Shown here piece by piece: positions 25,692 through 33,687 of a stretch of 64,000 nucleotides of DNA (position 1 is its first letter; each line of letters starts with the position of its first letter). The DNA lies in NCBI GenBank assembly GCA_047636995.1, contig JBLIGQ010000003.1:1-64000 (forward strand). Direction: 5' to 3'. A model generated the notes under the pieces. That model was given only the letters and a program-made list of their open reading frames with translations. It was not told the DNA's origin and did no database searches. The position numbers were made by a program, and so were the translations under genes. Source of the DNA: JAQWQB01 sp047636995 (GTDB taxonomy: Bacteria; Bacteroidota; Bacteroidia; Flavobacteriales_D; Sanyastnellaceae).

Positions 25692-25958
25692 TTATTTGAG
25701 CAAGTCAGCTACATATGGCATAAGAGCCAAGTGACGCGCTTTTTTGATCGCCTGAGATACTTTTCTTTGGTACTTCATTGAAGTTCCAGTGATGCGACGA
25801 GGAAGAATTTTTCCTTGCTCGTTGCAAAGCATCAATAGGTAGTTGGGATCTTTGTAATCTAGGTATTTGATTCCTGCCTTCTGAAAGCGGCAGTATTTTT
25901 CACGCTGAGTGTCAATCTGAATTGGATTGAGGTAGCGGATGTCTCCTTTTTGTGCCAT
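25692..25958 (-). CDS. rpsR: 30S ribosomal protein S18
   Basis: Platform protein of the small subunit that pairs with S6. Family phrases are Y-L-D-Y-K-D-P-N-Y-L (about 33-42), G-K-I-L-P-R-R-I-T-G-T-S (about 51-62) and the basic Q-R-K-V-S-Q-A-I-K-K-A-R-H-L-A-L-M-P-Y (about 64-82). Length 88. It is 18 bases downstream of rpsF. Confidence 0.98.
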   Translation of the reverse strand: MAQKGDIRYLNPIQIDTQREKYCRFQKAGIKYLDYKDPNYLLMLCNEQGKILPRRITGTSMKYQRKVSQAIKKARHLALMPYVADLLK

Positions 25959-25976
25959 TTTGTGGTGCTTTAAGAA

Positions 25977-26336
25977 TTAGGCTTCGGTTTCTGTTTGCTT
26001 AGGAGCAGACGTTTTCTTATTTCGGCGACTTTCAGCATACGTAATGTGATGCTTTTCCATGCGCGTTGTAAGGAAACGAATGATGCGCTCATCGCGGCGG
26101 AATTCAGTCTCGTATTGACGAAGGTGCTCAGGATCTACTTCGAATTCTATCAGGTGGTAAAAACCTGTAGTTTTCTTTTGAATCGGATAAGCCAGTTTCT
26201 TAAGTCCCCAAGAATCTTCAAATACAATGTTGCCATTGTTAGAAGTAATGATTCCTTTGAACTTATCAACTGTTTCCGTTGCCTGTTCTTCTGACAACAC
26301 GGGAGTCATAATGAAAACAGTTTCGTAACGGTTCAT
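25977..26336 (-). CDS. rpsF: 30S ribosomal protein S6
   Basis: First gene of the rpsF-rpsR-rplI operon. The protein begins M-N-R-Y-E-T-V-F-I-M-T-P-V-L-S, the standard family start, so Met9 of the longest frame (26336) is used, giving 119 residues with an extended basic/Q-rich tail usual for Bacteroidota. The promoter at 26371-26400 would start the message about 28 bases before this ATG. Confidence 0.97.
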   Translation of the reverse strand: MNRYETVFIMTPVLSEEQATETVDKFKGIITSNNGNIVFEDSWGLKKLAYPIQKKTTGFYHLIEFEVDPEHLRQYETEFRRDERIIRFLTTRMEKHHITYAESRRNKKTSAPKQTETEA

Positions 26337-26370
26337 AATGATGTGTTTGTTTATTTCCAAAATTGGGGTG

Positions 26371-26400
26371 CAAAAATACGGGTTATAATCTGATTTCCAA
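26371..26400 (-). promoter_or_regulatory. Promoter of the rpsF operon
   Basis: Minus-strand TTG (26400-26398), 19-base spacer, then TATTTTTG (26378-26371): an exact -33/-7 Bacteroidota consensus pair. Confidence 0.75.
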
Positions 26401-26525
26401 GTTTAATCTGCTGAAAAACACGACTTGAACTCTTGTCGTTTGCTGAAATGCCGCTGCTAAGTTAGGAAAGTGTTCATAACTCACTTTCTTTTTCCGCTCC
26501 ATAAGCGCGATATTTGCGGTTCGCC

Positions 26526-27656
26526 ATGGAACAAAAATCTTTTTTAGTATCTGCTCGTAAATACCGACCGCAACGATGGGAAACCGTAGTTGGACAGGAA
26601 AGCGTGACCAGTACTTTAAAGAAAGCAGTGGCTACAGGTGAAATTGGTCAAGCGTATCTTTTCTGTGGGCCCAGAGGTGTAGGGAAAACAAGTTGTGCAC
26701 GCATTTTTGCGAGAGCAATTAATGAAGAAATTAGTGAAGTTGAAAGTACAGTAAGTCTTGACGTTATTAGTGGTGAAGAAGCCAATGATTGGTCGTTCAA
26801 TGTTTTCGAACTGGATGCGGCATCGAATAATAAGGTAGATGATATCCGTTCCTTGACTGATCAAGTGCGCATACCACCCCAAGTTGGAAAGTATAAAGTG
26901 TACATCATTGATGAGGTTCACATGCTTTCGAAACAAGCGTTTAATGCCTTTCTTAAGACCCTCGAGGAGCCTCCCCCGCATGCCATCTTTATTCTCGCTA
27001 CAACTGAAAAACATGTAGTGATTCCAACCATTTTGTCACGGTGCCAAATTTTTGATTTTAAACGCATCAGTATTCCTGAAATGGTTTCTCAGTTGCAGCT
27101 TATCGTTACTGATAAAAAGTTGAAGGCCGAAGAGGAAGCATTGCACGTAATTGCCCAAAAAGCAGACGGTGCCATGCGTGATGCTTTGTCCATTTTTGAT
27201 CAAGTAGTTGCTTTTACAGACGGCAACTTGACTTACGAAGCAGTAACTCAAAACTTGAACGTACTTGGTCACGAGCTGTATTTCAAATTGGTTGATTTAA
27301 TTCTAGCGGAAGACATTCCAGGATGCTTGCTTGAATTGAATGAAGTGGTTCGAAAGGGATTTGATCTTCATCATTTCGTGACGGGACTTGGTGGGCATTT
27401 CAGAAATCTAATGCTTGCAAAGCATCCAGAAACAATAAGTATCCTTGAAGTGAGTGATGGCGTGCGCAATCAATACAAAACGCAATCTGAGGAATGTGAT
27501 AGTACGCTAGTTAAAAATGCATTGCACGAAATAAACGAAGTAGATAGCCAATTCAAGGGCAGTAGAAACCAACGTTTGCTTGTTGAGCTTGCCCTCATGA
27601 AGTTGTGCTCTTTGACGGGCCGCATTCGTGAAAAAAAAAAGGCCGCTTTAGCTTAA
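26526..27656 (+). CDS. dnaX: DNA polymerase III gamma subunit (N-terminal frame of dnaX)
   Basis: Clamp-loader ATPase. Visible: R-K-Y-R-P-Q-R-W, Walker A G-P-R-G-V-G-K-T (about 45-52), Walker B I-I-D-E-V-H (about 123-128), and sensor 1 A-T-T-E (about 156). The SRC motif is L-S-R-C-Q at about 170. The usual Cys4 zinc module between Walker A and the DnaX core is missing or replaced: only a single Cys of that region is seen, as in other Bacteroidota. ATG 26526 (Met5 of the longest frame) is used because M-E-Q-K-S-F-L-V-S-A-R-K-Y fits the family start. The frame enters a run of ten A (27631-27640) and stops five codons later at 27654-27656, giving 376 residues, a gamma-like product. The tau tail continues in the -1 frame. 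Confidence 0.95.
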   Translation: MEQKSFLVSARKYRPQRWETVVGQESVTSTLKKAVATGEIGQAYLFCGPRGVGKTSCARIFARAINEEISEVESTVSLDVISGEEANDWSFNVFELDAASNNKVDDIRSLTDQVRIPPQVGKYKVYIIDEVHMLSKQAFNAFLKTLEEPPPHAIFILATTEKHVVIPTILSRCQIFDFKRISIPEMVSQLQLIVTDKKLKAEEEALHVIAQKADGAMRDALSIFDQVVAFTDGNLTYEAVTQNLNVLGHELYFKLVDLILAEDIPGCLLELNEVVRKGFDLHHFVTGLGGHFRNLMLAKHPETISILEVSDGVRNQYKTQSEECDSTLVKNALHEINEVDSQFKGSRNQRLLVELALMKLCSLTGRIREKKKAALA

Positions 27657-27676
27657 TTCCTATTAATGGGGCTAAA
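27630..27676 (+). other. dnaX: Putative dnaX -1 frameshift/slippage site with downstream hairpin
   Basis: G followed by ten A (27631-27640). Six bases later a hairpin can form: TTTAGC (27647-27652) pairs with GCTAAA (27671-27676), and TTAAT (27653-27657) with ATTAA (27662-27666), leaving a 4-base bulge. The -1 frame is open right across the run and on to 28306. Either polymerase/ribosome slippage or a miscounted homopolymer (eleven A would join the frames) explains this. Confidence 0.6.
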
Positions 27677-28306
27677 ATTGAAGCTCCAAAACCAATAGAT
27701 TCAAACGAATCGAAAATTGGTGACGGTCCTTCCGCATCTGAAAATTACATCGCTTCTGTTCCTAAGCCCATTTCTAAGCCTTCTGGTCTTCTTAATAAAG
27801 AAGGAGTGCGCATCTCTGAACAAGAATCGTACAGAATGACTGATGCTGTTAAGAAAGGCTGGAACAGCAATAAGAATAAGCAGGGCTCTTCAGATGGTCA
27901 ATCAGAAGTTGATACATCTGTGTACGACTTTGAAGATCAAGAATTGGTTGAAGAAAAAGTAGTGGCAGTTTGGAAAGCATTTTCGGATGAAGTGAAAAAA
28001 CGAGATGAACAGTCCCTTTATGTCACGCTTTCTTCAGAAACACCCAAATTGAAAGACGGGATGATTGAGTTTCAAGTGGCCAATCAGTATCAAAAAGAAT
28101 TTATTGAGAATATAAAGTTGGAACTTTTGAGGTTCCTAAGAACACAACTGCAGAATAAAAAGGTGCTCATTGAATTGAAAATTCAAGAGTCAAACCACAA
28201 GTTCATCAAGGCTTTGTCTCCAAAAGAGCAATACGAGCAAATGGCAGAAAAAAATCCTTTGCTGCATGAACTCAGAATTAAACTCGATTTAGATTTAAGT
28301 CACTGA
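27632..28306 (+). CDS. dnaX: DNA polymerase III tau-specific C-terminal part (-1 frame of dnaX)
   Basis: Read in the frame after the A run, it begins K-K-K-G-R-F-S-L-I-P, passes a flexible P/S/K-rich linker (about 70 residues) and ends in a conserved tau domain: V-W-K-A-F, then L-K-D-G-M-I-E-F-Q-V-A-N, then the terminal L-S-P-K-E-Q-Y-E-Q-M-A-E-K-N-P-L-L. This tail is characteristic of Bacteroidota DnaX and normally follows the N-terminal part without a break. It has no start codon until 27806 or later (an unconvincing GTG), so it is not an independent gene. Joined product: about 593 residues. In other bacteria this region contacts the polymerase and helicase. Confidence 0.85.
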   Translation, partial: KKKGRFSLIPINGAKIEAPKPIDSNESKIGDGPSASENYIASVPKPISKPSGLLNKEGVRISEQESYRMTDAVKKGWNSNKNKQGSSDGQSEVDTSVYDFEDQELVEEKVVAVWKAFSDEVKKRDEQSLYVTLSSETPKLKDGMIEFQVANQYQKEFIENIKLELLRFLRTQLQNKKVLIELKIQESNHKFIKALSPKEQYEQMAEKNPLLHELRIKLDLDLSH

Positions 28307-28371
28307 TTTATGCCTCTCGACCTAGTGAACCTTTGTCGGGAATGCGGGTTGTAGGTTAGAAGCGCGATCCA

Positions 28372-30774
28372 ATGAAACACATTTTTCTCCTCCTTTTCCT
28401 CTTAATTTTTACGCTCGGTTACAGCCAGTCAGGCACCATACGCGGTGAAATTAAAAGTGAACGAAGCAATGAACCTGCCCCATTCGCGAGTGTTGTGGTG
28501 CAGTCAACGGGCGCAGGCGTCTCAACAGACATAGATGGTAAGTTTGAAATTAATAACTTGAAGCCAGGCCTGTACAATTTGATTGTAGCTTCTGTTGGGT
28601 TCAAACAAAAGACCATTTTTGAAATTGAAGTAACTACCGCACGTGTTGCCTTCATAGATGTGAAGCTGCAGGAACTGACCATTGAAATTGAAGCGGCTGA
28701 AGTTGTTGGTTCTTCATTCTCAAACAGAGATGAATCTCCCGTATCTGTTCGGAGCATTGGGGCAAATGAAGTAAAACGAAATCCAGGTGGAAATAGAGAT
28801 ATTTCAAGAGCCATTCGGAGTTTGCCAGGGGTAGCTTCTACACCCTCTTTCCGAAATGATATCATCATTCGAGGTGGTTCTCCCAATGAAAATCGTTTCT
28901 ACATTGACGGCATCGAAATACCGAATATCAATCACTTCGCGACGCAAGGAGCAAGCGGGGGTCCTGTAGGCCTTATTAACGTTGATTTTATTGAATCGGT
29001 TGATTTCTATAGTGGTGCATTCCCGGCTAATAGAGGAAATGCTTTGAGCTCTGTGCTTGAGTTCGGATTTAAAGAGGGGCGAAAGGATGAGTATACTGTG
29101 AACGCTGTAGTGGGTTCAAGCGATATTGGTTTGACTTTTGAAGGACCAACAGGAGAAAATTCTAGCTTAATCATGAGCGCGCGTAGATCTTATTTGCAAT
29201 TTCTTTTTCAAGCATTGGGACTGCCTTTCTTGCCAACTTACAATGATTTTCAGTTCAAATGGAAGACCAAGTTGAACGCGAAAAATCAATTAACGGTTCT
29301 GGGGTTAGGAGCAATTGATCAATTCGCTCTAAATAAATCTTTAGCAGATGACCCTACTTCTGAAGATTACCTATCTAACCTCTTTATTCTCGATAACCTC
29401 TTGGTCAATTCGCAGTGGAATTATACTACTGGGGTGAAGTTAGAGCACTTTGGAGAAAATGGTTTGTGGACTTTTGTTGCAAGTAGAAATATGCTCAATA
29501 ACGAAGCTTTTAAGCATAAAGACAATGATGAATCATTGCCGCTAATCTTCAATTATGTGAGTCAGGAAATTGAAAATAAATTCAGGGCTGAGCATAAATT
29601 GTATTTAGACAAGGGCTGGAAAGTGAATTATGGAGTAGCCTATGAATTTGCGAAATTCAATAACTCTTCTGAATTTGAGCAGTTCTCATTCGCCGCTGAT
29701 ACGGTCATTCCTATCAGTTTTTCTTCAGCTTTCGACATGCACAAGTACGGTGCTTTTGCGCAGGTGAGTAAAACAATGCTTGAACAACGTCTAGTTTTGT
29801 CCTTAGGAATGCGTGCTGATGGGAATGAATATTCTCCAGAAATGGCAAATCCTTTGGATCAATTTTCACCACGATTTTCTGCAAGTTATTTCATTACAGA
29901 AAAACTAAGTGCGAATTTTAATACAGGAATTTACTACCAATTGCCAGCATATACTGTCCTTGGTTTCCAAGAGAATGGAGTACTGGCGAACAGAGAAAAT
30001 GGCGTTTCGTATATCAGAAATAAGCAGCTGGTAGCTGGTTTTAGGTATGACATAGACAAACGAAACACGGTTATTAGTGTTGAAGGGTTCTGGAAAGATT
30101 ATGACAACTATCCTTTTAGTGTAGACAAGCAGATCTCATTGGCCAATTTAGGGGCAGATTTCGGTGTGATTGGAAATGAAGCAGTTCAATCTACAGGAGA
30201 GGGAAGAGCATACGGATTGGAGTTTCTTTTGCAACAGAAGCTGTACAAAGGCTTTTATGGAATTCTGGCTTATACCTATGTGCGAAGTGAGTTTGCAGAT
30301 GCAAATGGGAACTATAGACCAAGTTCTTGGGACAGTAGAAACCTGATCTCCTTTACCGGAGGCAAGAAATTTAAAAAGGACTGGGAAATTGGGGGGCGCT
30401 TTACCTTTGCAGGAGGACTTCCTTACACACCGTTTAATGTAGATGAAAGTGTGTTCATTCCTAATTGGCAAGTTGCTAGACAAGGCCTGCCTGATTATGA
30501 CCGATTGAATTCAATTCGCTTAGAGTCCTTCACGCAGTTAGATGTGAGGGTAGATAAAAAGTGGTTCTTCGAGAAGTGGACACTGAATCTCTTTTTAGAC
30601 ATTCAAAATGTTTTAGGAACAGTAGCTCCTACGGCACCAGCTTTGGATATTGAGCGCGATGCAGCTGGGAACCCAATTGAAGACCCAAATCGTCCAGGGT
30701 TTTATATCCCAAGAAATGTGGAGACTTCGTCAGGAACAGTTCTACCTTCCATTGGAATCATTCTAGAACTCTAA
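28372..30774 (+). CDS. TonB-dependent outer-membrane receptor with CarboxypepD_reg-like domain
   Basis: A signal peptide (1-19) is followed by a CarboxypepD_reg-like/FN3-type domain (about 24-108: G-T-I-R-G-E-I-K, then V-S-T-D-I-D-G-K-F-E-I, then G-x-Y-x-L-I-V). Next come a TonB plug domain (about 130-240: L-P-G-V-A-S-T, I-I-I-R-G-G-S-P-N-E-N-R-F-Y-I-D-G) and a beta-barrel to residue 800 ending V-L-P-S-I-G-I-I-L-E-L. No SusD partner is adjacent, so it is not a standard polysaccharide-utilisation pair; the substrate cannot be told. A -33/-7-like pair (TTTG 28332, TAGGTTAG 28352) is poorly spaced. It stands alone on the plus strand, 65 bases after dnaX. Confidence 0.9.
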   Translation: MKHIFLLLFLLIFTLGYSQSGTIRGEIKSERSNEPAPFASVVVQSTGAGVSTDIDGKFEINNLKPGLYNLIVASVGFKQKTIFEIEVTTARVAFIDVKLQELTIEIEAAEVVGSSFSNRDESPVSVRSIGANEVKRNPGGNRDISRAIRSLPGVASTPSFRNDIIIRGGSPNENRFYIDGIEIPNINHFATQGASGGPVGLINVDFIESVDFYSGAFPANRGNALSSVLEFGFKEGRKDEYTVNAVVGSSDIGLTFEGPTGENSSLIMSARRSYLQFLFQALGLPFLPTYNDFQFKWKTKLNAKNQLTVLGLGAIDQFALNKSLADDPTSEDYLSNLFILDNLLVNSQWNYTTGVKLEHFGENGLWTFVASRNMLNNEAFKHKDNDESLPLIFNYVSQEIENKFRAEHKLYLDKGWKVNYGVAYEFAKFNNSSEFEQFSFAADTVIPISFSSAFDMHKYGAFAQVSKTMLEQRLVLSLGMRADGNEYSPEMANPLDQFSPRFSASYFITEKLSANFNTGIYYQLPAYTVLGFQENGVLANRENGVSYIRNKQLVAGFRYDIDKRNTVISVEGFWKDYDNYPFSVDKQISLANLGADFGVIGNEAVQSTGEGRAYGLEFLLQQKLYKGFYGILAYTYVRSEFADANGNYRPSSWDSRNLISFTGGKKFKKDWEIGGRFTFAGGLPYTPFNVDESVFIPNWQVARQGLPDYDRLNSIRLESFTQLDVRVDKKWFFEKWTLNLFLDIQNVLGTVAPTAPALDIERDAAGNPIEDPNRPGFYIPRNVETSSGTVLPSIGIILEL

Positions 30775-30778
30775 GTTG

Positions 30779-30786
30779 TATCTTTG
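30779..30786 (+). promoter_or_regulatory. Probable -7 element upstream of hslR
   Basis: TATCTTTG matches the -7 consensus TAnnTTTG, 22 bases before the hslR start. A TTG at 30752 is 24 bases before it, too far for a good -33. Confidence 0.4.
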
Positions 30787-30808
30787 AGTTGAAGCATAAC
30801 AATAGCAA

Positions 30809-31168
30809 ATGCGAATTGATAAATACCTTTGGGCCGTCCGCATTTTTAAAACACGCACATCTTCAACTACTTGTTGCAAAGAAGGTAAGGTGCTGGTAAA
30901 AAGTGTTGAGGCAAAACCTTCCCGTGCTATCAAAGTTGGCGATGAGATTGAGATTCGAAAAGGTGCCGTTTGCTTCAAATGGAAAGTGCTTGATCTGCCG
31001 AAGTCAAGAGTAGGTCCGCCTTTGGTGCAGAACTTCGCTGAAGATATTACTCCGGAAGAAGAGAAAATCAAGTTAAAGATGATTCAATTGGGGCAAGAGC
31101 AAAGGCCTAGAGGAATTGGTCGTCCTACGAAACGAGATCGAAGAGATTGGGATAAACATTTTAGCTGA
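30809..31168 (+). CDS. hslR: S4-domain RNA-binding protein (Hsp15 family)
   Basis: Begins M-R-I-D-K-Y-L-W-A-V-R-I-F-K-T-R, the S4 RNA-binding start of Hsp15-like proteins, with the second S4 block G-K-V-L-V-K and the V-G-D-E-I-E-I (about 50). The tail is basic (R-P-R-G-I-G-R-P-T-K-R-D-R-R) and could hold RNA. In E. coli Hsp15 rescues stalled 50S subunits that retain nascent chains; the same role here is inferred. Length 119 is usual. The next gene starts five bases later. Confidence 0.9.
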   Translation: MRIDKYLWAVRIFKTRTSSTTCCKEGKVLVKSVEAKPSRAIKVGDEIEIRKGAVCFKWKVLDLPKSRVGPPLVQNFAEDITPEEEKIKLKMIQLGQEQRPRGIGRPTKRDRRDWDKHFS

Positions 31169-31173
31169 TCAGT

Positions 31174-31617
31174 ATGCTTGTCAAAGAAATTCGGGCAGAA
31201 CAAACAAAACCGCTTCGCCACAAAGTGCTATGGCCTCACATTGAGAAATGGGAAGACTGTAACATTGATATTGATGCTCGGGAAGATGCCATCCACCTCG
31301 GAGCTTTTGATGCAGGGGGTAAAATAGTGGGAATCTGCTCCCTTTTTAAAACATCTACCGCTAAGCTTCCACATAAAAAGCAATACCGCTTAAGAGCAAT
31401 GGCTACAGATCCAGATGTGCGTGGCTCTGGTGCAGGAAAAGCAATTGTAGACCAAGCTAAAGAGAAGGTCAAATCAATGGGGTGTGAGTTGCTTTGGTGT
31501 GATGCCCGAAAGGCGGCATTGGGCTTTTATGAACGTATGGAATTTGACAGGATAGATGAATGGTATGAGGTCAGAACCATTGGTCCTCACCAGCTTATGT
31601 ACGTAGAATTCCAATAA
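31174..31617 (+). CDS. GNAT-family N-acetyltransferase
   Basis: Transfers acetyl from acetyl-CoA to an unknown amine. It shows motif D/A of the fold: Y-R-L-R-A-M-A-T-D-P-D-V-R-G-S-G-A-G-K-A-I (about 66-86) with the pyrophosphate-binding R-x-x-G-x-G/A pattern, and the later L-G-F-Y-E-R-M-E-F motif B (about 114-122). Length 147. It is in tandem with hslR. Substrate unknown. Confidence 0.85.
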   Translation: MLVKEIRAEQTKPLRHKVLWPHIEKWEDCNIDIDAREDAIHLGAFDAGGKIVGICSLFKTSTAKLPHKKQYRLRAMATDPDVRGSGAGKAIVDQAKEKVKSMGCELLWCDARKAALGFYERMEFDRIDEWYEVRTIGPHQLMYVEFQ

Positions 31618-31652
31618 CCCATTGAAGTGGGCTGAAATTCCATTTCAATTCC

Positions 31653-31660
31653 TATTTTTG
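31653..31660 (+). promoter_or_regulatory. Probable -7 element of the aminotransferase gene
   Basis: TATTTTTG fits TAnnTTTG, 18 bases before the ATG at 31678. No clear -33 TTTG is seen upstream. Confidence 0.4.
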
Positions 31661-31677
31661 CCGTTCAATTTATTGCG

Positions 31678-32922
31678 ATGCCTAGAATTTCTGAAAAAGG
31701 AGCTAGCATGCCCGCATCACCAATTCGCAAATTGGTACCTTATGCAGAGGCGGCTAAAAAGAGTGGTAAAGTAGTTTATCACCTGAACATTGGTCAACCT
31801 GATATAGCTACTCCGGAGGTAGTCATTGAGACCCTTCGTAATTACAGCGAGAAAGTATTAGCCTACTCTTTGAGTGAGGGTAATTTATCTTATCGTCAAG
31901 GTCTTTCAAAGTATTACCAGAACAAGGGTATTCCGGTTGAAACAGAAGATGTTCTTATCACAACGGGAGGTTCAGAAGCCTTGATTTTCGCCTTAATGAG
32001 TTGCCTTGATCCGGGAGATGAGATCATTATTCCGGAGCCGTTTTATGCCAATTACAATGGCTTTGCCCAAATCGCAGGTGTAGTAATTCGTCCGGTAACA
32101 GCTTTTATTGATAACGGATTCGCCCTTCCGATGATTGAAGATTTCGAGCCATTGATCAATGAGCGCACAAAGGCCATTTTGATTTGTAATCCGGGGAATC
32201 CAACGGGCTACCTGTACTCTAAAGATGAGTTGACACAGCTGCGTGACTTGGTTTCGGAATATGATTTGTACCTTATTGCTGACGAAGTATACAGGGAGTT
32301 CTGTTATGATGGAGCCCAGCCACATTCAGTCATGAATTTGGAAGGGATAGAAGAAAATACAATCCTTATAGATAGTGTGTCAAAGCGCTACAGTATGTGC
32401 GGTGCAAGAATTGGAGCATTGATTTCAAAGAATAAAGAGGTTATTCAAACGGCATTGAAGTTTGCGCAAGCTAGATTGTCTCCCCCTTCTTTGGCGCAAA
32501 TTGCCGGTGAGGCTGCATTGCAAACGCCGCAGTCTTATTTTGACGCTGTTGTAGATGAATATGTTGAGCGCAGGAACGTGCTTGTTGAAGGATTAAATCA
32601 AATTCCAGGAGTGCGCTGCCCAAAACCAAGTGGTGCCTTCTATTGCATGGTTGAGCTTCCGGTCAATAACGCAGAACACTTTTGTCAGTGGATGCTAGAG
32701 TCATTCGAATACAAAGGAGCAACAGTAATGATGGCTCCGGCCGCAGGATTCTATAAAAACGAAGCACAAGGTGTTCGTCAAGTGAGAATTGCATACGTTT
32801 TGAACATAGAGTCGCTCAAAGCAGCAGTTGAATGTTTAAAATATGGACTCGTGGCGTATGCAGGAACCATCAACCAAATGATCAAAGACAACTTCGAAAT
32901 AGGCCCTACACTCACGAGGTGA
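31678..32922 (+). CDS. PLP-dependent aminotransferase, class I/II (AspC/AspB-like)
   Basis: A fold-type I aminotransferase. The PLP lysine is in D-S-V-S-K-R-Y-S-M (about 238), the phosphate-binding Arg in G-A-R-I-G (about 246), the conserved N-P-G-N-P-T-G block near 172 and A-D-E-V-Y near 202. The C-terminal Arg block V-R-I-A-Y is near 371. It is most like aspartate/aromatic aminotransferases of the Bacteroidota; the exact substrate is not determined. A small tail of about 25 residues goes beyond the usual end. A glycosyltransferase follows after 69 bases, with its own -7 element. Confidence 0.88.
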   Translation: MPRISEKGASMPASPIRKLVPYAEAAKKSGKVVYHLNIGQPDIATPEVVIETLRNYSEKVLAYSLSEGNLSYRQGLSKYYQNKGIPVETEDVLITTGGSEALIFALMSCLDPGDEIIIPEPFYANYNGFAQIAGVVIRPVTAFIDNGFALPMIEDFEPLINERTKAILICNPGNPTGYLYSKDELTQLRDLVSEYDLYLIADEVYREFCYDGAQPHSVMNLEGIEENTILIDSVSKRYSMCGARIGALISKNKEVIQTALKFAQARLSPPSLAQIAGEAALQTPQSYFDAVVDEYVERRNVLVEGLNQIPGVRCPKPSGAFYCMVELPVNNAEHFCQWMLESFEYKGATVMMAPAAGFYKNEAQGVRQVRIAYVLNIESLKAAVECLKYGLVAYAGTINQMIKDNFEIGPTLTR

Positions 32923-32975
32923 AAATACGTGGAATACATGAGTATTTCGTGATATTCTAGGCATACACCTTTCGC

Positions 32976-32983
32976 TACCTTTG
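32976..32983 (+). promoter_or_regulatory. Probable -7 element of the glycosyltransferase cassette
   Basis: TACCTTTG matches TAnnTTTG, nine bases before the ATG of the first glycosyltransferase (32992). This predicts a very short leader for the three-gene cassette. Confidence 0.45.
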
Positions 32984-32991
32984 AGGTCACT

Positions 32992-33687
32992 ATGATTGTT
33001 GATGTAATAATTCCGGCTTGGAACGAAGAAAAGAGCATTGTGCATGTTGTAAAAGACATTGACAGATTGCTTGTTCGTGACGTAATTGTTGTAGATAACA
33101 ATTCAAAAGATGCTACTGCTCAAGTCTCTATAAATGCAGGAGCAACATCTATTTCAGAGAAAAGACAGGGATATGGTTCTGCTTGCCTCAAGGGAATGGA
33201 ATATGCAAATGCAAAGCAAATCCCTGCAGATATTATCGTTTTCATGGATGCTGATTACAGTGACTATGCTAGCGAAATGTCTCTACTTTTAGCTCCAATT
33301 ATTGACGGGAAAGCAGACATGGTTATTGGCTCACGCGCACTGGGCGAAAAAGAGCGCGGCGCTATGACCCCCCAGCAAGTTTTTGGAAATTGGCTGGCTA
33401 CCTGGATGATTAAACACATCTACAAACATCAGTATACAGATTTGGGGCCATACAGAGCTATTCGCCTAGAAAGCTTAAATGTGCTGGGAATGCGTGATCC
33501 TGACTATGGCTGGACAGTTGAAATGCAAGTGAAGGCATTGCACAAAAAACTTAAAGTAGCCGAAGTTCCTGTTAATTATCGGAAGCGCATAGGAGTATCT
33601 AAAGTCTCTGGGACTGTTAAAGGGACTATCTTGGCGGGTTACAAAATTATAACGACCATTATAAAATACGCGTGGAAATCACATTGA
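32992..33687 (+). CDS. GT2 glycosyltransferase, DPM1/polyprenyl-phosphate sugar type
   Basis: A short soluble-type GT-A enzyme (231 residues). It shows the nucleotide-binding start I-I-P-A-W-N-E-E (about 6-13), V-V-D-N-N-S-K-D-A-T (about 34-43), the metal-binding D-A-D-Y-S-D (about 86-91), and G-S-R-A-L (about 112). No C-terminal membrane part is present. Such enzymes usually charge polyprenyl phosphate with a sugar or extend a lipid-linked glycan. The next gene overlaps by 16 bases, indicating translational coupling. Confidence 0.85.
   Translation: MIVDVIIPAWNEEKSIVHVVKDIDRLLVRDVIVVDNNSKDATAQVSINAGATSISEKRQGYGSACLKGMEYANAKQIPADIIVFMDADYSDYASEMSLLLAPIIDGKADMVIGSRALGEKERGAMTPQQVFGNWLATWMIKHIYKHQYTDLGPYRAIRLESLNVLGMRDPDYGWTVEMQVKALHKKLKVAEVPVNYRKRIGVSKVSGTVKGTILAGYKIITTIIKYAWKSH

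Noticed and set aside
27806..28306. A separate gene of 166 codons downstream of dnaX
   Set aside because: The frame is open continuously back to the A run and its product is the normal tail of DnaX, so it is part of dnaX.
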